A program made the position numbers and the translations under genes. From the NCBI RefSeq assembly GCF_030362855.1, contig NZ_JAUCBP010000013.1, forward strand, positions 276,810 through 340,809: a stretch of DNA of 64,000 nucleotides. The letters run 5' to 3'. Source of the DNA: Neoalteromonas arenosi. GTDB lineage: Bacteria > Pseudomonadota > Gammaproteobacteria > Enterobacterales > Alteromonadaceae. The notes below the pieces were generated by a model. It was not told the origin of the DNA. It saw only the letters and a program-made list of their open reading frames with translations, and did no database searches. Each line of letters opens with the position of its first letter. The stretch's first letter is position 1. This document shows, in pieces, positions 40,585 through 50,107 of the stretch.

Positions 40585-41163
40585 ATGAAAGTCGGTGCAA
40601 TTGTTCTTCTAATGACTGGAATGTTTGTTACTCATTCGGCTTGTGCTGATATGAAAGAGTTTCGCAGTAATGTGAAGTCTTTCATAACAGAAACCTTTGC
40701 CGGTGAACTGGAGTTTTCATTTCAACGTCAGAAAATTCAATTTCAAGGGTGTAAGCAGAAAGCTTATGACTTGGTCATTAGTAAGCCATTTACCGATCAG
40801 TTCTCTATCGACATGTCACTGGGGTATGCCAAAGGTCGCAATAGCTGGGGTATTTTCTCGCAAACAGTTTTAGTCAAAGAGTATCAGATTATCCCTCGCT
40901 GGCAGTTTGAAAACTTTGCGGTAGGTATGGGCGTAAAAATGCAATCAGCTCATCAGCTTAGATCGTCTCACGGTCCAGACTTTAATTTACCACTCCAAAC
41001 TGAGTGGGCAGTAGAAGCTGACATTCCAACGCGTTTTGACAATCACAATATGCGGATTTCACTGGCTCACCAACAATGGCAAAGTGACGATATTGCCTTT
41101 ACAGATGTGGATTATGTGGCAGAAAACAACGCAGTAAGTATCGAGTATTCCATCGTATTCTAA
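40585..41163 (+). CDS. small exported protein, probable outer-membrane beta barrel
   Basis: 192 residues. Signal peptide 1-21 (VGAIVLLMTGMFVTHSACA). The mature part shows regularly alternating beta strands with aromatic girdles (GELEFSFQRQKIQFQG, FSIDMSLGYAKG, YQIIPRWQFENFAVGMGVKM, NMRISLAHQQWQS) and ends in F, the classic barrel C-terminus (SIEYSIVF). No family is recognised. It follows the TPR-SOD gene by 137 bp in the same direction, with a hairpin between. Confidence 0.65.
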   Translation: MKVGAIVLLMTGMFVTHSACADMKEFRSNVKSFITETFAGELEFSFQRQKIQFQGCKQKAYDLVISKPFTDQFSIDMSLGYAKGRNSWGIFSQTVLVKEYQIIPRWQFENFAVGMGVKMQSAHQLRSSHGPDFNLPLQTEWAVEADIPTRFDNHNMRISLAHQQWQSDDIAFTDVDYVAENNAVSIEYSIVF

Positions 41164-41183
41164 GCGGGAATTTTAGAGCAACA

Positions 41184-41213
41184 TAGTTAGGCGTATAGAA
41201 ATACACCTAACTA
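41184..41213. terminator. bidirectional hairpin between the barrel-like gene and dcp
   Basis: TAGTTAGG-C-GTAT and ATAC-A-CCTAACTA form a 12-pair stem with one C-A mismatch and a 4-base AGAA loop. It lies 20 bp from each of the two converging stop codons. Confidence 0.55.
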
Positions 41214-41233
41214 TTAAGACGAAATGGGAGCAG

Positions 41234-43417
41234 TTATTCTCCTTCAACCGGGAAGCCGCGGTCACGCATCAGCGCTTCAACGTTGGCATCACGGCCACGG
41301 AACTTGCGATACGCTTCGGCAGGATCCATCGCATTACGTACAGCAAATAGATATTTCACTAAACGCTCACTCAACGCTTCATCGTAGAATCCACCCGGTG
41401 CTTCAGCAAAAGCTTCAGCCGCGTCAGACGTAAGTACTTCGGCCCACATATAGCCATAATACGCCGCTGCATAACCTTCACCAGAGAAGATGTGACCAAA
41501 GTGCGGGGAGCGGTGGCGCATGACAATTTCTTCAGGCATGCCTAGTGCTTGCAGCTGTTCGCGTTCAAACGCGTCAGGCTCAATCGTTGCAGGATCGGTT
41601 GTGTGATAGAGCAAATCAACGATTGCTGAAGCCATGTATTCAGTCGTTTTAAAGCCTTCATTAAAGGTGGCTGCAGCCTTGATCTTGGCGACCAGTTCAG
41701 CAGGGATCGGTTCACCGGTTTCGTGGTGAACAAGGTATTGATTGATCACTTCATCGGTCAACAACCAACGCTCTAAGAGTTGTGATTGGAACTCGGTATA
41801 GTCGCGAACGCCGCTGTGTGAAGTAGGGTATTCAACATCGGCTGCTAAGAAGTGCAGCGCATGACCAAATTCGTGGAAGTAAGTCTCAGCATCATCCCAA
41901 GAAATGAGTGTTGCCTGTCCCTCCGGAGCTTTTACAAAGTTACTATTATTCGAAGTTAAAGCCGAGCGCTCACCGTCGAAACTTGTCGGTTGGCGATACA
42001 TTGTTGCCCATGCACCAGAACGCTTGCCCTGACGAGCAAATGGGTCGAGATACCATAAACCAATGTGCTTACCCGTAGTTGAATCAGTGACTTCCCAGAC
42101 TTTTACATCGGGGTGGAAAACGGGTACCGAACCCTCAGGTACCGGTTCAAACGTGAAATTAAACAAGCGATCGGCGACATAAAACATCGCATCGCGCAAT
42201 TTATCGAGTTGTAAATATTGCTTAACTTCGTTGGAGTCTAACGCGTATTTAGCTTTGCGTACCTTTTCGGCATAGAAGCGATAATCCCAAGGTTCAATAG
42301 TAATGTTGGCACCTTCAGCATCAGCAATAGCTTGCATATCTGCAACCTCTTCTTCAACCCGCGCTATCGCAGCAGGCCATACACGCATCATCAGATCCAT
42401 GGCATTTTCAGGTGTTTTGGCCATGCGATCTTGCAAACGCCACTGGGCATAATTTTCAAAACCCAACAACTGAACGCGTTCGTGTCGCAATGTAAGCAAT
42501 TGCTTGATGATCGCGTTGTTGTCAAATTCATCGCCGTTGTCGCCACGGTTGTAATACGTATTCCAGACTTGCTCACGCAATTCGCGATTGGTCGAATAGG
42601 TGAGGAATGGATCCATCGATGAGCGAGTGTTAGTAATCGCATACTTACCTTCATTTCCACGTTGTGTGGCAGCTGCCGCCGATGCACTGACAAATGACTC
42701 GGGTAGGCCGTCTAATTGGTCGGCAGTCAGATAAAGCACATAATTTTCTTCATCAGCCAAAACATTATTGGAAAATTGGGTACTGAGCTTTGATAGTTCC
42801 TGATTGATTTCTGCATAGCGTGCTTTTGCCGCCGCATCTAAAGTCGCCCCGTTACTGGCAAAGCTGTTGTAGGTTAACCATGTAATTCGCTGTTCTTCTG
42901 GGGTGAGCGTGGCCAATTCTTCACTCTCATATACGGCTTTTACTCGTGCAAACAGCGCTTCATTTTGGGTTATTTGAGAGAAAAACGCTGATAACTTAGG
43001 GCTCATCTCAGCCTGAATGGCACGAAATTCAGGACTGGATTTATTCGAACTCCAAATTCCCCAGTAAGTGAATATGCGATTTAAGGTAGAACCAGCACGT
43101 TCCAATTCGACGATTGTATTGGCAAAAGTTGGTGGCTCAGGATTGTTCGCTATGGCGTCTATCTCAGCTAGATTCAAGGCCATTCCTTGCTCTAGTGCTG
43201 GCTTTAGGTCGTCGAGTTCCATTTTATCAAACTGAGGTACACCACCATACGGTCCGGCGTATTGTTGCAGTAGCACGTTATCGGTGGTTACGGTAGTCAC
43301 TGTATCGCTGGCAGATTCGGCCGTTGGTGATTCAGTTTGCGGTTGTTTGTTGTCACTACAGGCTGCTAAGGCAAGAGTAACGGCTAAAGCTAATGAGCTG
43401 AGCAGAACTTTCTTCAT
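41234..43417 (-). CDS. dcp: peptidyl-dipeptidase Dcp, M3 family, lipoprotein form
   Basis: 727 residues. The signal peptide ends in a lipobox (LALAAC), so the enzyme is probably anchored in the envelope, unlike the soluble E. coli Dcp (681 residues). The zinc site HEFGHALHFL is the HExxH of M3 metallopeptidases. Other family segments are YLDPFARQGKRSGAW and GVRDYTEFQSQLLERW. It releases C-terminal dipeptides from oligopeptides, probably for nutrition. It stands alone on the minus strand. Confidence 0.93.
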   Translation of the reverse strand: MKKVLLSSLALAVTLALAACSDNKQPQTESPTAESASDTVTTVTTDNVLLQQYAGPYGGVPQFDKMELDDLKPALEQGMALNLAEIDAIANNPEPPTFANTIVELERAGSTLNRIFTYWGIWSSNKSSPEFRAIQAEMSPKLSAFFSQITQNEALFARVKAVYESEELATLTPEEQRITWLTYNSFASNGATLDAAAKARYAEINQELSKLSTQFSNNVLADEENYVLYLTADQLDGLPESFVSASAAAATQRGNEGKYAITNTRSSMDPFLTYSTNRELREQVWNTYYNRGDNGDEFDNNAIIKQLLTLRHERVQLLGFENYAQWRLQDRMAKTPENAMDLMMRVWPAAIARVEEEVADMQAIADAEGANITIEPWDYRFYAEKVRKAKYALDSNEVKQYLQLDKLRDAMFYVADRLFNFTFEPVPEGSVPVFHPDVKVWEVTDSTTGKHIGLWYLDPFARQGKRSGAWATMYRQPTSFDGERSALTSNNSNFVKAPEGQATLISWDDAETYFHEFGHALHFLAADVEYPTSHSGVRDYTEFQSQLLERWLLTDEVINQYLVHHETGEPIPAELVAKIKAAATFNEGFKTTEYMASAIVDLLYHTTDPATIEPDAFEREQLQALGMPEEIVMRHRSPHFGHIFSGEGYAAAYYGYMWAEVLTSDAAEAFAEAPGGFYDEALSERLVKYLFAVRNAMDPAEAYRKFRGRDANVEALMRDRGFPVEGE

Positions 43418-43559
43418 GTAATTTCCAAAGTCTTGTTGTTAGGTGATTATCATTTTTTTTTAAGGCTTAAAAAGAGCTCCAGCTAATACGCAGAGCTCGG
43501 CGTGTATTGAGTGTAACGCATTCGGTAAGAGCAAGATACCGCCTGCTTCGCAACACCTT

Positions 43560-44414
43560 TTACTCAAAAACGATAGTCTTATTACCGTGTACAATCACGC
43601 GATCTTCAAGGTGGAAACGCACGCCATTGGCCAATGCAGTCTTTTCACAGTCTTTGCCTTTGCGCACCATGTCGGCGGCTGAATCGGAGTGAGTGATGCG
43701 CTTAACATCTTGCTCGATAATAGGTCCTTCGTCTAAGTCTGCGGTGACATAATGGCAGGTGGCACCGATCAGTTTCACGCCCCGCTCATAGGCCTGTTGG
43801 TAAGGCTTGGCACCGACAAACGAGGGTAAAAAGCTGTGGTGAATATTGATCGCTCGTCCCGCCCACTGCTCGCACATTTCATCGGGTAAAATTTGCATAA
43901 AGCGCGCAAGTACAACTAAATCTGTGTTGTAAGCGGCCAGTGTCTCTTGAATCACAGTAAACGCTTGTTGCTTGCCCAGCGCCTTGAAGTCGACATAGAT
44001 GAACGGAATCTTGTACCACTCTGCAAACGCCGCTATTTTTTCGTGGTTGGCAATGATGCAAGGAATATCGCAATGAAGTTCACCCGTATGGTGGCGGTGC
44101 AGTAGGTCCACCAAGCAATGGGATTCGTGGCTTGCTAATATCGCCATGCGTTGTTTTTGGGCTGAGTCAGTCAATTGCCAGCGCATTTGGTACTTCAGTG
44201 CTAGCTCAGCAAATGCCTGTTTAAAACCAGAGTGATCCAATGCCAAGCTATCCGCCCTAATTTCGTGGCGCATAAAAAAGCGACCGGTTTGTAAGTCGGT
44301 ATGATGACTGGCCTCGATAATATTGGCTTGATGTTCAGCGAGAAATGTCGCCACTGCCGCGACGATACCCACTTGGTCAGGGCAATCAATGATTAGGCGA
44401 TAGGTTTGTTGCAT
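43560..44414 (-). CDS. purU: formyltetrahydrofolate deformylase
   Basis: 284 residues from the ATG at 44414; the frame extends to a TTG at 44426. The N-terminal ACT domain (about 1-75, YRLIIDCPDQVGIVAAVATFLAE) is followed by a formyltransferase-like domain with INIHHSFLPSFVGAKPY and GATCHYVTADLDEGPII, which hold the catalytic Asn/His/Asp set. It hydrolyses 10-formyl-THF to formate and THF, balancing one-carbon units. No ribosome site was obvious for either start. Confidence 0.94.
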   Translation of the reverse strand: MQQTYRLIIDCPDQVGIVAAVATFLAEHQANIIEASHHTDLQTGRFFMRHEIRADSLALDHSGFKQAFAELALKYQMRWQLTDSAQKQRMAILASHESHCLVDLLHRHHTGELHCDIPCIIANHEKIAAFAEWYKIPFIYVDFKALGKQQAFTVIQETLAAYNTDLVVLARFMQILPDEMCEQWAGRAINIHHSFLPSFVGAKPYQQAYERGVKLIGATCHYVTADLDEGPIIEQDVKRITHSDSAADMVRKGKDCEKTALANGVRFHLEDRVIVHGNKTIVFE

Positions 44415-44645
44415 GGTCGGGATCAAATCAAAAAAGAAAATCAGGATAGCATTTTCCGGCTCGTGGACGATGATTTTTTCACTTTCTCATTTTTTACTGT
44501 CGCAGAAGTTTTAGCAGAGATTTCATGGAGTTGTAAAAGCTTTTCTAACTTATAGCCAAAAGCCATAAAAGTTATGGGGTTATTGTGTGGTCCAAAATTA
44601 AGACTAAGGTCGTATTGACTATATGTACATCACTGGAGATGCCTT

Positions 44646-44825
44646 GTGGAAGCCTATCTCATTCGAGCCGCCAAAGTGCTAAAAGACCCTGAGCAAACCA
44701 TTACGGCTAAACAGACTGCACTCGAAGTTCTGCGTAACGCTGGGTTTTCAGACGCTGACATCAAAGTTCTGCAATCAGATGGAGTTGAAAATGATCGCTT
44801 ATCGACAGTGATCTTTCTAGCCTAA
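44646..44825 (+). CDS. small protein, 59 aa, unknown
   Basis: GTG start at 44646 with GGAG seven bases upstream; stop TAA at 44823-44825. The product begins MEAYLIRAAKVLKDPEQTIT and continues with two amphipathic helices (AKQTALEVLRNAGFSDADIK). It is soluble, acidic in its second half, and has no signal peptide. The end overlaps the 3' end of the convergent thpR gene by nine bases. The ribosome site, full use of the frame and protein-like composition support it; the family is unknown. Confidence 0.6.
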   Translation: MEAYLIRAAKVLKDPEQTITAKQTALEVLRNAGFSDADIKVLQSDGVENDRLSTVIFLA

Positions 44826-45341
44826 CGACCACGTCTCAATAATAGGGTAGTGGACGCCATTGCTGCCCGAACGAGACTCGAACAAATGTATTTTATCAAC
44901 AATAAACCGCCAGTCTTGCTGAGGTTGCGGGTAGCTCGTCGGTTCTTTAAATTTGCGCATTAGTGTTACATGAGGTTGATACTCTCGTGCGACATCAGGT
45001 GATTTAATATCCTGTTGTTGGCATTGTGTGCTGACTGAACTTTGCAATGTTTTTAAGGCAATCGGCGGGACTTTTGATGATAGCCATGCGATCGCAGGTT
45101 TTCGCCAATGATTGACCCAATCCAGTGTCAATGTAAATGGTTCTATGTCACTGACATCTAGCGCTTTAACAATGCTTGCACGTTTGCTTTCGACAAGCGC
45201 TGGAATAAACACTAATGTCATATGTAAATTGAGGGGCGGCACTGGCTTGAAACCTTCTGAACCTGGCCACTCATTATCTCGCCATGTGACTATTTGGGTC
45301 TTTAATGCGGGTGGTAGGTCAATGCCAATAAAACAGCGCAT
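44817..45341 (-). CDS. thpR: RNA 2',3'-cyclic phosphodiesterase (2'-5' RNA ligase family)
   Basis: 174 residues from the ATG at 45341, which gives the normal N-terminus MRCFIGIDLPP; the frame is open to a GTG at 45371. The two HxTx motifs of the 2H phosphoesterase fold are HMTL and HVTL. It hydrolyses 2',3'-cyclic phosphate RNA ends or reversibly joins 2'-5' linked RNA in vitro; the physiological role is unclear. It is divergent from hrpB. Confidence 0.9.
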   Translation of the reverse strand: MRCFIGIDLPPALKTQIVTWRDNEWPGSEGFKPVPPLNLHMTLVFIPALVESKRASIVKALDVSDIEPFTLTLDWVNHWRKPAIAWLSSKVPPIALKTLQSSVSTQCQQQDIKSPDVAREYQPHVTLMRKFKEPTSYPQPQQDWRFIVDKIHLFESRSGSNGVHYPIIETWSLG

Positions 45342-45420
45342 AACAATACAAAAACAGTTTTCGTGGTTCACATCATAGTTTATTCAAGGAATAATCCAAA
45401 CACACAACCTTGAGTCTTTT

Positions 45421-47979
45421 TTGTCTGTAGCAGGCACCCATTTGGCTAACGATTTACCCATTCATGCATTCCTTGGAGAAATCCAAGCGAAGTTAACTAA
45501 CGGCGATGTGATTTTATCTGCCGCGCCAGGTGCAGGGAAATCGACGGCGCTGCTGTTGCACTTGCTCAAAACACATTCACGCAAGGGTAAAATCTTAGTG
45601 CTACAACCGCGGCGAGTCATTGTACGGGCGCTGGCAGAGTATCTTGCGGACCAACTGAATGAGATGGTAGGTACACGCGTTGGCTATCAAATTCGCGGCG
45701 AGCACAAGACCAGTAGCGATACACAACTTGAGTTTATTACCGAGGGCATATTAGCTAGGCGTTTACTCAACGATCCCGAGCTGTCTGATGTTGATCTGAT
45801 TGTGTTTGATGAGTTTCACGAACGCAGTTTACATGCAGATTTTGGCTTTGCTTTAATTAATGAGGTACAACAAGCATTGCGCGATGATCTGCGCTTAATG
45901 GTCATGTCAGCAACACTGGCCGAAGAGGAGTTGCAGCGCGCCTTACCCAATGCTGAGCTCATTCAAGTCCCGGGCCGTCAGTTTGCGATTGACTATCACT
46001 ACCGACCGATTGGTTTGATGCCATTGCAAGTGGACGAATTAGTATTCGTTATCGTTGAAGCTTTGCAGCAAGAACCAGGTGACGTCTTGGTGTTTATGCC
46101 CGGGCAGAAAGAGATCAATCGCACCTTGGATAAACTTCAGCAAGTATTGCAGTCACGCACTGATTTGGCGGATGTAAGATGCCTGCCGTTATACGGTAGT
46201 TTGAGCAAAGAGCGCCAGATCACAGCGCTACAACCGAGTCCAGCGGGACAGCGAAAAGTCGTACTAGCGACCAATATTGCCGAAAGTAGTTTGACCATCA
46301 ATGGCATAAGAGTCGTGATTGATACTGGGCTAGAGCGGGTGGCTGAGCTAGACCTGCGCACGGGCATCGAGTATATGCGCACGCAAACTATCAGTCAGGC
46401 GTCGGCTACTCAGCGCGCTGGACGGGCCGGTAGATCAGCAACCGGTGTTTGCTATCGCACATGGTCACTAGAGGCTCACGACCGTTTGCGTCAGCAGTCC
46501 GAACCTGAAATTCTAACCCGTGATGTCAGTGATATTAGCTTGCAAGCGTTGGGATGGGGGAGCTCATTAACGGAATTGCCATTATTAACTCAACCGCGTC
46601 AAGCACAGCGAGACGCAGCAATGGCTAAGCTACTTCAATTAGGAGCAATTACGAGCGCAGAAAAACTAACATCACACGGGCGAGCCTTGGTGGCTATGCC
46701 GGTGAACGTTCGCCTTGCCAATATGCTACTTAGGGCGAGAGAACTACAGAATGATTATCCATCTCTACCAATCGCCGCTGCAGCTGTAGCAGCCTCGCTG
46801 TGGGACGTCGCAGCGCCACAAAACGGTTTGCTCAGTGAGTACATTGTCAATAACTTACAGCGCAACAACCGACGATTCGTTAGCAGTGTGAGTCGTTATG
46901 GTAAACAGCTCTCGTGCAAGATTAACCCTGAGATATTATCTGAGCTTAGGTCGACTGATATTGCTCATGCGCTATCATTGGCATTCCCGGATTGGTTGGC
47001 GAGGCATATTAGCGATTGCCAATACAAATTGGCCAATGGTAAACAGGCTAAACTACTCGACGCTGACCGATTTGGTGTTCCTGAATGGTTGGTTGGCGCT
47101 GATCTATTTGGCAACAATCAGGGCGCCATCAACATTGCGTTGGCCGAACCCATTACCAGCGAAGATCTGCTTCGCTGGTATGGCGATGATATTGTTGGTG
47201 AAACCACCTTATCGTGGTCAAATGAACGCAAGCGATTCGACCTACGTTCAATTCGACGGCTTGGCGCCATTACTCTCAGTCAAGAGCCGGTTAATAAGCG
47301 AGCGGCCAGCAATCGCATTTCCCAAGAGCAACTGCGCGGCGCATGGTCCAACATCATACGCAAACAGGGTTTGGAATGGTTGCCACTTCCGGCATCTGCT
47401 TGGCAGCTGATTTATCGCGTGCAAATCGCTACCGAGTTGTGCACGCGCGATGATATTGAACCCTTCCCCAATTTTTCAGCCGCAAATTTACTCGATACAT
47501 TGGCAACGTGGTTGATGCCTTTTATCGATAATCAATTCAGTTTTCAGCAGCTGAGCGAATTAGACTTTTACAGCTGTCTTAAGTCGTTACTTAGTTGGGA
47601 ACAACAACAATGGCTAGATCGAGAGTTGCCCACGCGCTTGACCCTGCCCACGGAGGATCGCTTGCAATTGGAATACTCGGCACTCAATCAACATGCTGAA
47701 CAAAAGGTGACACCACCCAAAATTGCAGCGCGCATGCAGTGGTTTTATGGTTTGGCTGCAACACCGACATTGGCCGAAGGGAAACTGCCGGTAATCGTGG
47801 AGCTGCTGTCACCGGCAATGCGGCCATTGCAGACAACGACTGATCTTGGTGCGTTTTGGCATAGCGACAGTTATCGCCAAATCCAAAAAGAAATGAAGGG
47901 ACGCTACCCTAAACACCTTTGGCCAGATGACCCAGCCAATACTGCCCCGACTAAAGTCACAAAGCGCAAGATGTCTTAA
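45421..47979 (+). CDS. hrpB: ATP-dependent RNA helicase HrpB
   Basis: About 852 residues. DEAH-type RecA cores with Walker A GAGKST at 37-42, the family's DEFH box (FDEFHERSLHADF), SATL motif III and QRAGRAGR motif VI. The HA2-like region and the HrpB-specific C-terminal domain follow (KGRYPKHLWPDDP near the end, the usual HrpB terminus). The substrate is unknown. TTG at 45421 is the first start in frame; a TTG at 45442 would also fit, so the N-terminus is uncertain by seven residues. Confidence 0.93.
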   Translation: MSVAGTHLANDLPIHAFLGEIQAKLTNGDVILSAAPGAGKSTALLLHLLKTHSRKGKILVLQPRRVIVRALAEYLADQLNEMVGTRVGYQIRGEHKTSSDTQLEFITEGILARRLLNDPELSDVDLIVFDEFHERSLHADFGFALINEVQQALRDDLRLMVMSATLAEEELQRALPNAELIQVPGRQFAIDYHYRPIGLMPLQVDELVFVIVEALQQEPGDVLVFMPGQKEINRTLDKLQQVLQSRTDLADVRCLPLYGSLSKERQITALQPSPAGQRKVVLATNIAESSLTINGIRVVIDTGLERVAELDLRTGIEYMRTQTISQASATQRAGRAGRSATGVCYRTWSLEAHDRLRQQSEPEILTRDVSDISLQALGWGSSLTELPLLTQPRQAQRDAAMAKLLQLGAITSAEKLTSHGRALVAMPVNVRLANMLLRARELQNDYPSLPIAAAAVAASLWDVAAPQNGLLSEYIVNNLQRNNRRFVSSVSRYGKQLSCKINPEILSELRSTDIAHALSLAFPDWLARHISDCQYKLANGKQAKLLDADRFGVPEWLVGADLFGNNQGAINIALAEPITSEDLLRWYGDDIVGETTLSWSNERKRFDLRSIRRLGAITLSQEPVNKRAASNRISQEQLRGAWSNIIRKQGLEWLPLPASAWQLIYRVQIATELCTRDDIEPFPNFSAANLLDTLATWLMPFIDNQFSFQQLSELDFYSCLKSLLSWEQQQWLDRELPTRLTLPTEDRLQLEYSALNQHAEQKVTPPKIAARMQWFYGLAATPTLAEGKLPVIVELLSPAMRPLQTTTDLGAFWHSDSYRQIQKEMKGRYPKHLWPDDPANTAPTKVTKRKMS

Positions 47980-48109
47980 GACATTGATTTCGATCAATTC
48001 CCAACCTGAAACTCATCGTTGCTGTTCAAAATACGACCATCGTCGAATAGTCGCTATTTCGCTTCTTGACTAAGGTATTAGCCGAGGCTTAATCAATGAG
48101 GAAATCAAC

Positions 48110-48832
48110 ATGAGTAAAGTAGCGCTAGTAACTGGGGGAACGCGCGGCATTGGTGAGGCTATCAGTGTCGGCTTAAAGAATGCCGGATATACTGTGATTG
48201 CCAATTATGCCGGTAATGATGCCGCAGCTTTGGGATTTAAAGATCGCACGGGTATTGCAGTAGCAAAATTTGATGTGAGTGATTTCGAGCAAACTGAAGC
48301 TGCCATTCATGCGATTGAAGAAGAGTATGGGCATATCGATGTGTTGATCAATAATGCGGGGATCACGCGTGATGGCACTATGCATCGCATGACGTTTGAA
48401 CAATGGGATCGCGTTATTCAAACTAATTTAGCGTCTTGTTTTAACACCTGTCGTGCCGTAATTGAAGGCATGCGGGAGCGTCAGTTTGGCCGTATCGTCA
48501 ATATCGGTTCGGTGAATGGTCAAGCCGGTCAATACGGTCAGGTTAACTATGCTGCGGCTAAATCAGGCATTCACGGTTTTACCAAGGCACTCGCGCTAGA
48601 AGGCGCGGGTAAAGGCATTACAGTGAATGCTATTGCACCAGGTTATATTGATACCGATATGGTGCGCGCAGTGCCTGAAGACGTATTGAAGAAAATCGTC
48701 GCAACCATTCCTGTCGGTCGATTGGGCCGCCCAGAGGATATCGCCGAAGGCGTATTATTCTTGGTGGGTGACAACGCTGGCTTTGTCAGTGGCTCAACAC
48801 TGTCACTCAATGGCGGACAACATATGTACTAA
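48110..48832 (+). CDS. phaB: acetoacetyl-CoA reductase (NADPH)
   Basis: 240 residues. Short-chain dehydrogenase with TGGTRGIG, NNAG, the catalytic Ser/Tyr/Lys in NIGSVNGQAGQYGQVNYAAAK, and the PhaB-typical C-terminus NGGQHMY. It reduces acetoacetyl-CoA to (R)-3-hydroxybutyryl-CoA, the PhaC monomer. It lies in the PHA locus but converges on the other pha genes, across the lytic transglycosylase gene. AGGAAAT precedes the ATG. Confidence 0.93.
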   Translation: MSKVALVTGGTRGIGEAISVGLKNAGYTVIANYAGNDAAALGFKDRTGIAVAKFDVSDFEQTEAAIHAIEEEYGHIDVLINNAGITRDGTMHRMTFEQWDRVIQTNLASCFNTCRAVIEGMRERQFGRIVNIGSVNGQAGQYGQVNYAAAKSGIHGFTKALALEGAGKGITVNAIAPGYIDTDMVRAVPEDVLKKIVATIPVGRLGRPEDIAEGVLFLVGDNAGFVSGSTLSLNGGQHMY

Positions 48833-48836
48833 CGCT

Positions 48837-50060
48837 TCACTCGGTATTGAGCTGCGCTAATACGTGTTGGCGTAGCTCGACGCTGGGAAAGCCATCAGCA
48901 ATCAAGTTGTGATGCACTTGATAAGCGCGAATGCCGGCGCGCGTGCCTGGTCCCATAATGCCGTCAACACCACCAACGTCGAAGCCCAGTTGCGTTAATG
49001 CTCGTTGCAGCTGCATGATATCGACGCGAGACAAGGGGGGTAAGTTCGGTAACTCGACACTCAAACCTGGCCCATTGACAATACGATCGGCCAAATGTCC
49101 AACAGCAATAGCGTAAAATTCTGAGTTGTTCCAACGCATGATGGTACGGAAGTTTGCATAGGTTAGGAATGCAGGCCCGGCATGTCCGGCGGGGACTCGC
49201 AAAGTCGCGAGTAATTCACTTTCCGGGAGCACGCTACCATCAGTCATCGTTATGCCAGTAGATTGCCATTCGGTTAAGGTACGACGATTGTTGTAGCCCG
49301 CCAAGCTGTAGTCGAAAGTGTCTGGCAACACAATTTCTCGCCCCCAACGACTACCCGATTGCCAACCCAATCGAGCCAAAAAGTTAGCTGCGGAAGTGAG
49401 TGCATCAGCTTCGCTATTCCACAAATCAATAACACCATCGCCGTCACCGTCAACCGCATACTGGGTGTAGGTAGATGGCATAAACTGAGTGTGACCCATC
49501 GCACCAGCCCAAGAGCCCTGCATAGTTGCAGGGTCGAGATTTTCGCGATCAACCAGCAGCAATGCGAGCAGTAATTCTTCAGTAAAAAACGCTTGGCGGC
49601 GTTGGTCACAGGCGAGGGTAGCTAACGAATCTAGGGTTGGCATATTGCCCTTGTAGCCACCGTAATTAGTTTCTAGCCCCCAAAAAGCCACCAGATAATG
49701 CCCTGGTACCCCATAGCGGGCGGTTAGCTCGGCGAGCAACTCGCGGTGCTCGGCGTACTTTTCGCGGCCCTTGTTAATTCGCCAATCGTTGACGCGTTTT
49801 GAAAAATAGGCCGGGAAGGTCTGGACAAACTCCGGCTGATTACGGTCCAGCTCAATCACTTTGGCTTGATATTCAAGGCCACTTAATATTACCTGAGTAT
49901 CGGCACTTACGCCGCGGCTCTCGGCCAATTGGCCTAAATTCCCTAAGCACTGCTTAAAGTCTGAGGCGGTGGATGTACTGGCGGTAGCGGCGAGCAAGAA
50001 AAAAGAGCTACACACAAGCAAAGAAGAAAAAAGACAGCGAATCATAGAGAAGGCATTCAC
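48837..50060 (-). CDS. MltB-family lytic murein transglycosylase with peptidoglycan-binding domain
   Basis: 407 residues. Signal peptide (about 6-32, no lipobox cysteine at a convincing place). SLT_2/MltB catalytic domain with the catalytic glutamate E130 in FWGLETNYGG and the motifs GAMGHTQFMPSTY and DGDGDGVIDLWNSEADALTSAANFL. A C-terminal PG_binding_1 domain follows (about 345-402, LQRALTQLGFDVGGVDGIMGPGTRAGIRAYQ). It cleaves peptidoglycan glycan strands in the periplasm. It lies 47 bp downstream of phaZ on the same strand; a second possible start is at 50045. Confidence 0.9.
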   Translation of the reverse strand: MNAFSMIRCLFSSLLVCSSFFLLAATASTSTASDFKQCLGNLGQLAESRGVSADTQVILSGLEYQAKVIELDRNQPEFVQTFPAYFSKRVNDWRINKGREKYAEHRELLAELTARYGVPGHYLVAFWGLETNYGGYKGNMPTLDSLATLACDQRRQAFFTEELLLALLLVDRENLDPATMQGSWAGAMGHTQFMPSTYTQYAVDGDGDGVIDLWNSEADALTSAANFLARLGWQSGSRWGREIVLPDTFDYSLAGYNNRRTLTEWQSTGITMTDGSVLPESELLATLRVPAGHAGPAFLTYANFRTIMRWNNSEFYAIAVGHLADRIVNGPGLSVELPNLPPLSRVDIMQLQRALTQLGFDVGGVDGIMGPGTRAGIRAYQVHHNLIADGFPSVELRQHVLAQLNTE

Positions 50061-50107
50061 AAAGTAAAAAAACTTATGCTACCCGATGCGCTGCTGGCCG
50101 CCTAGAC

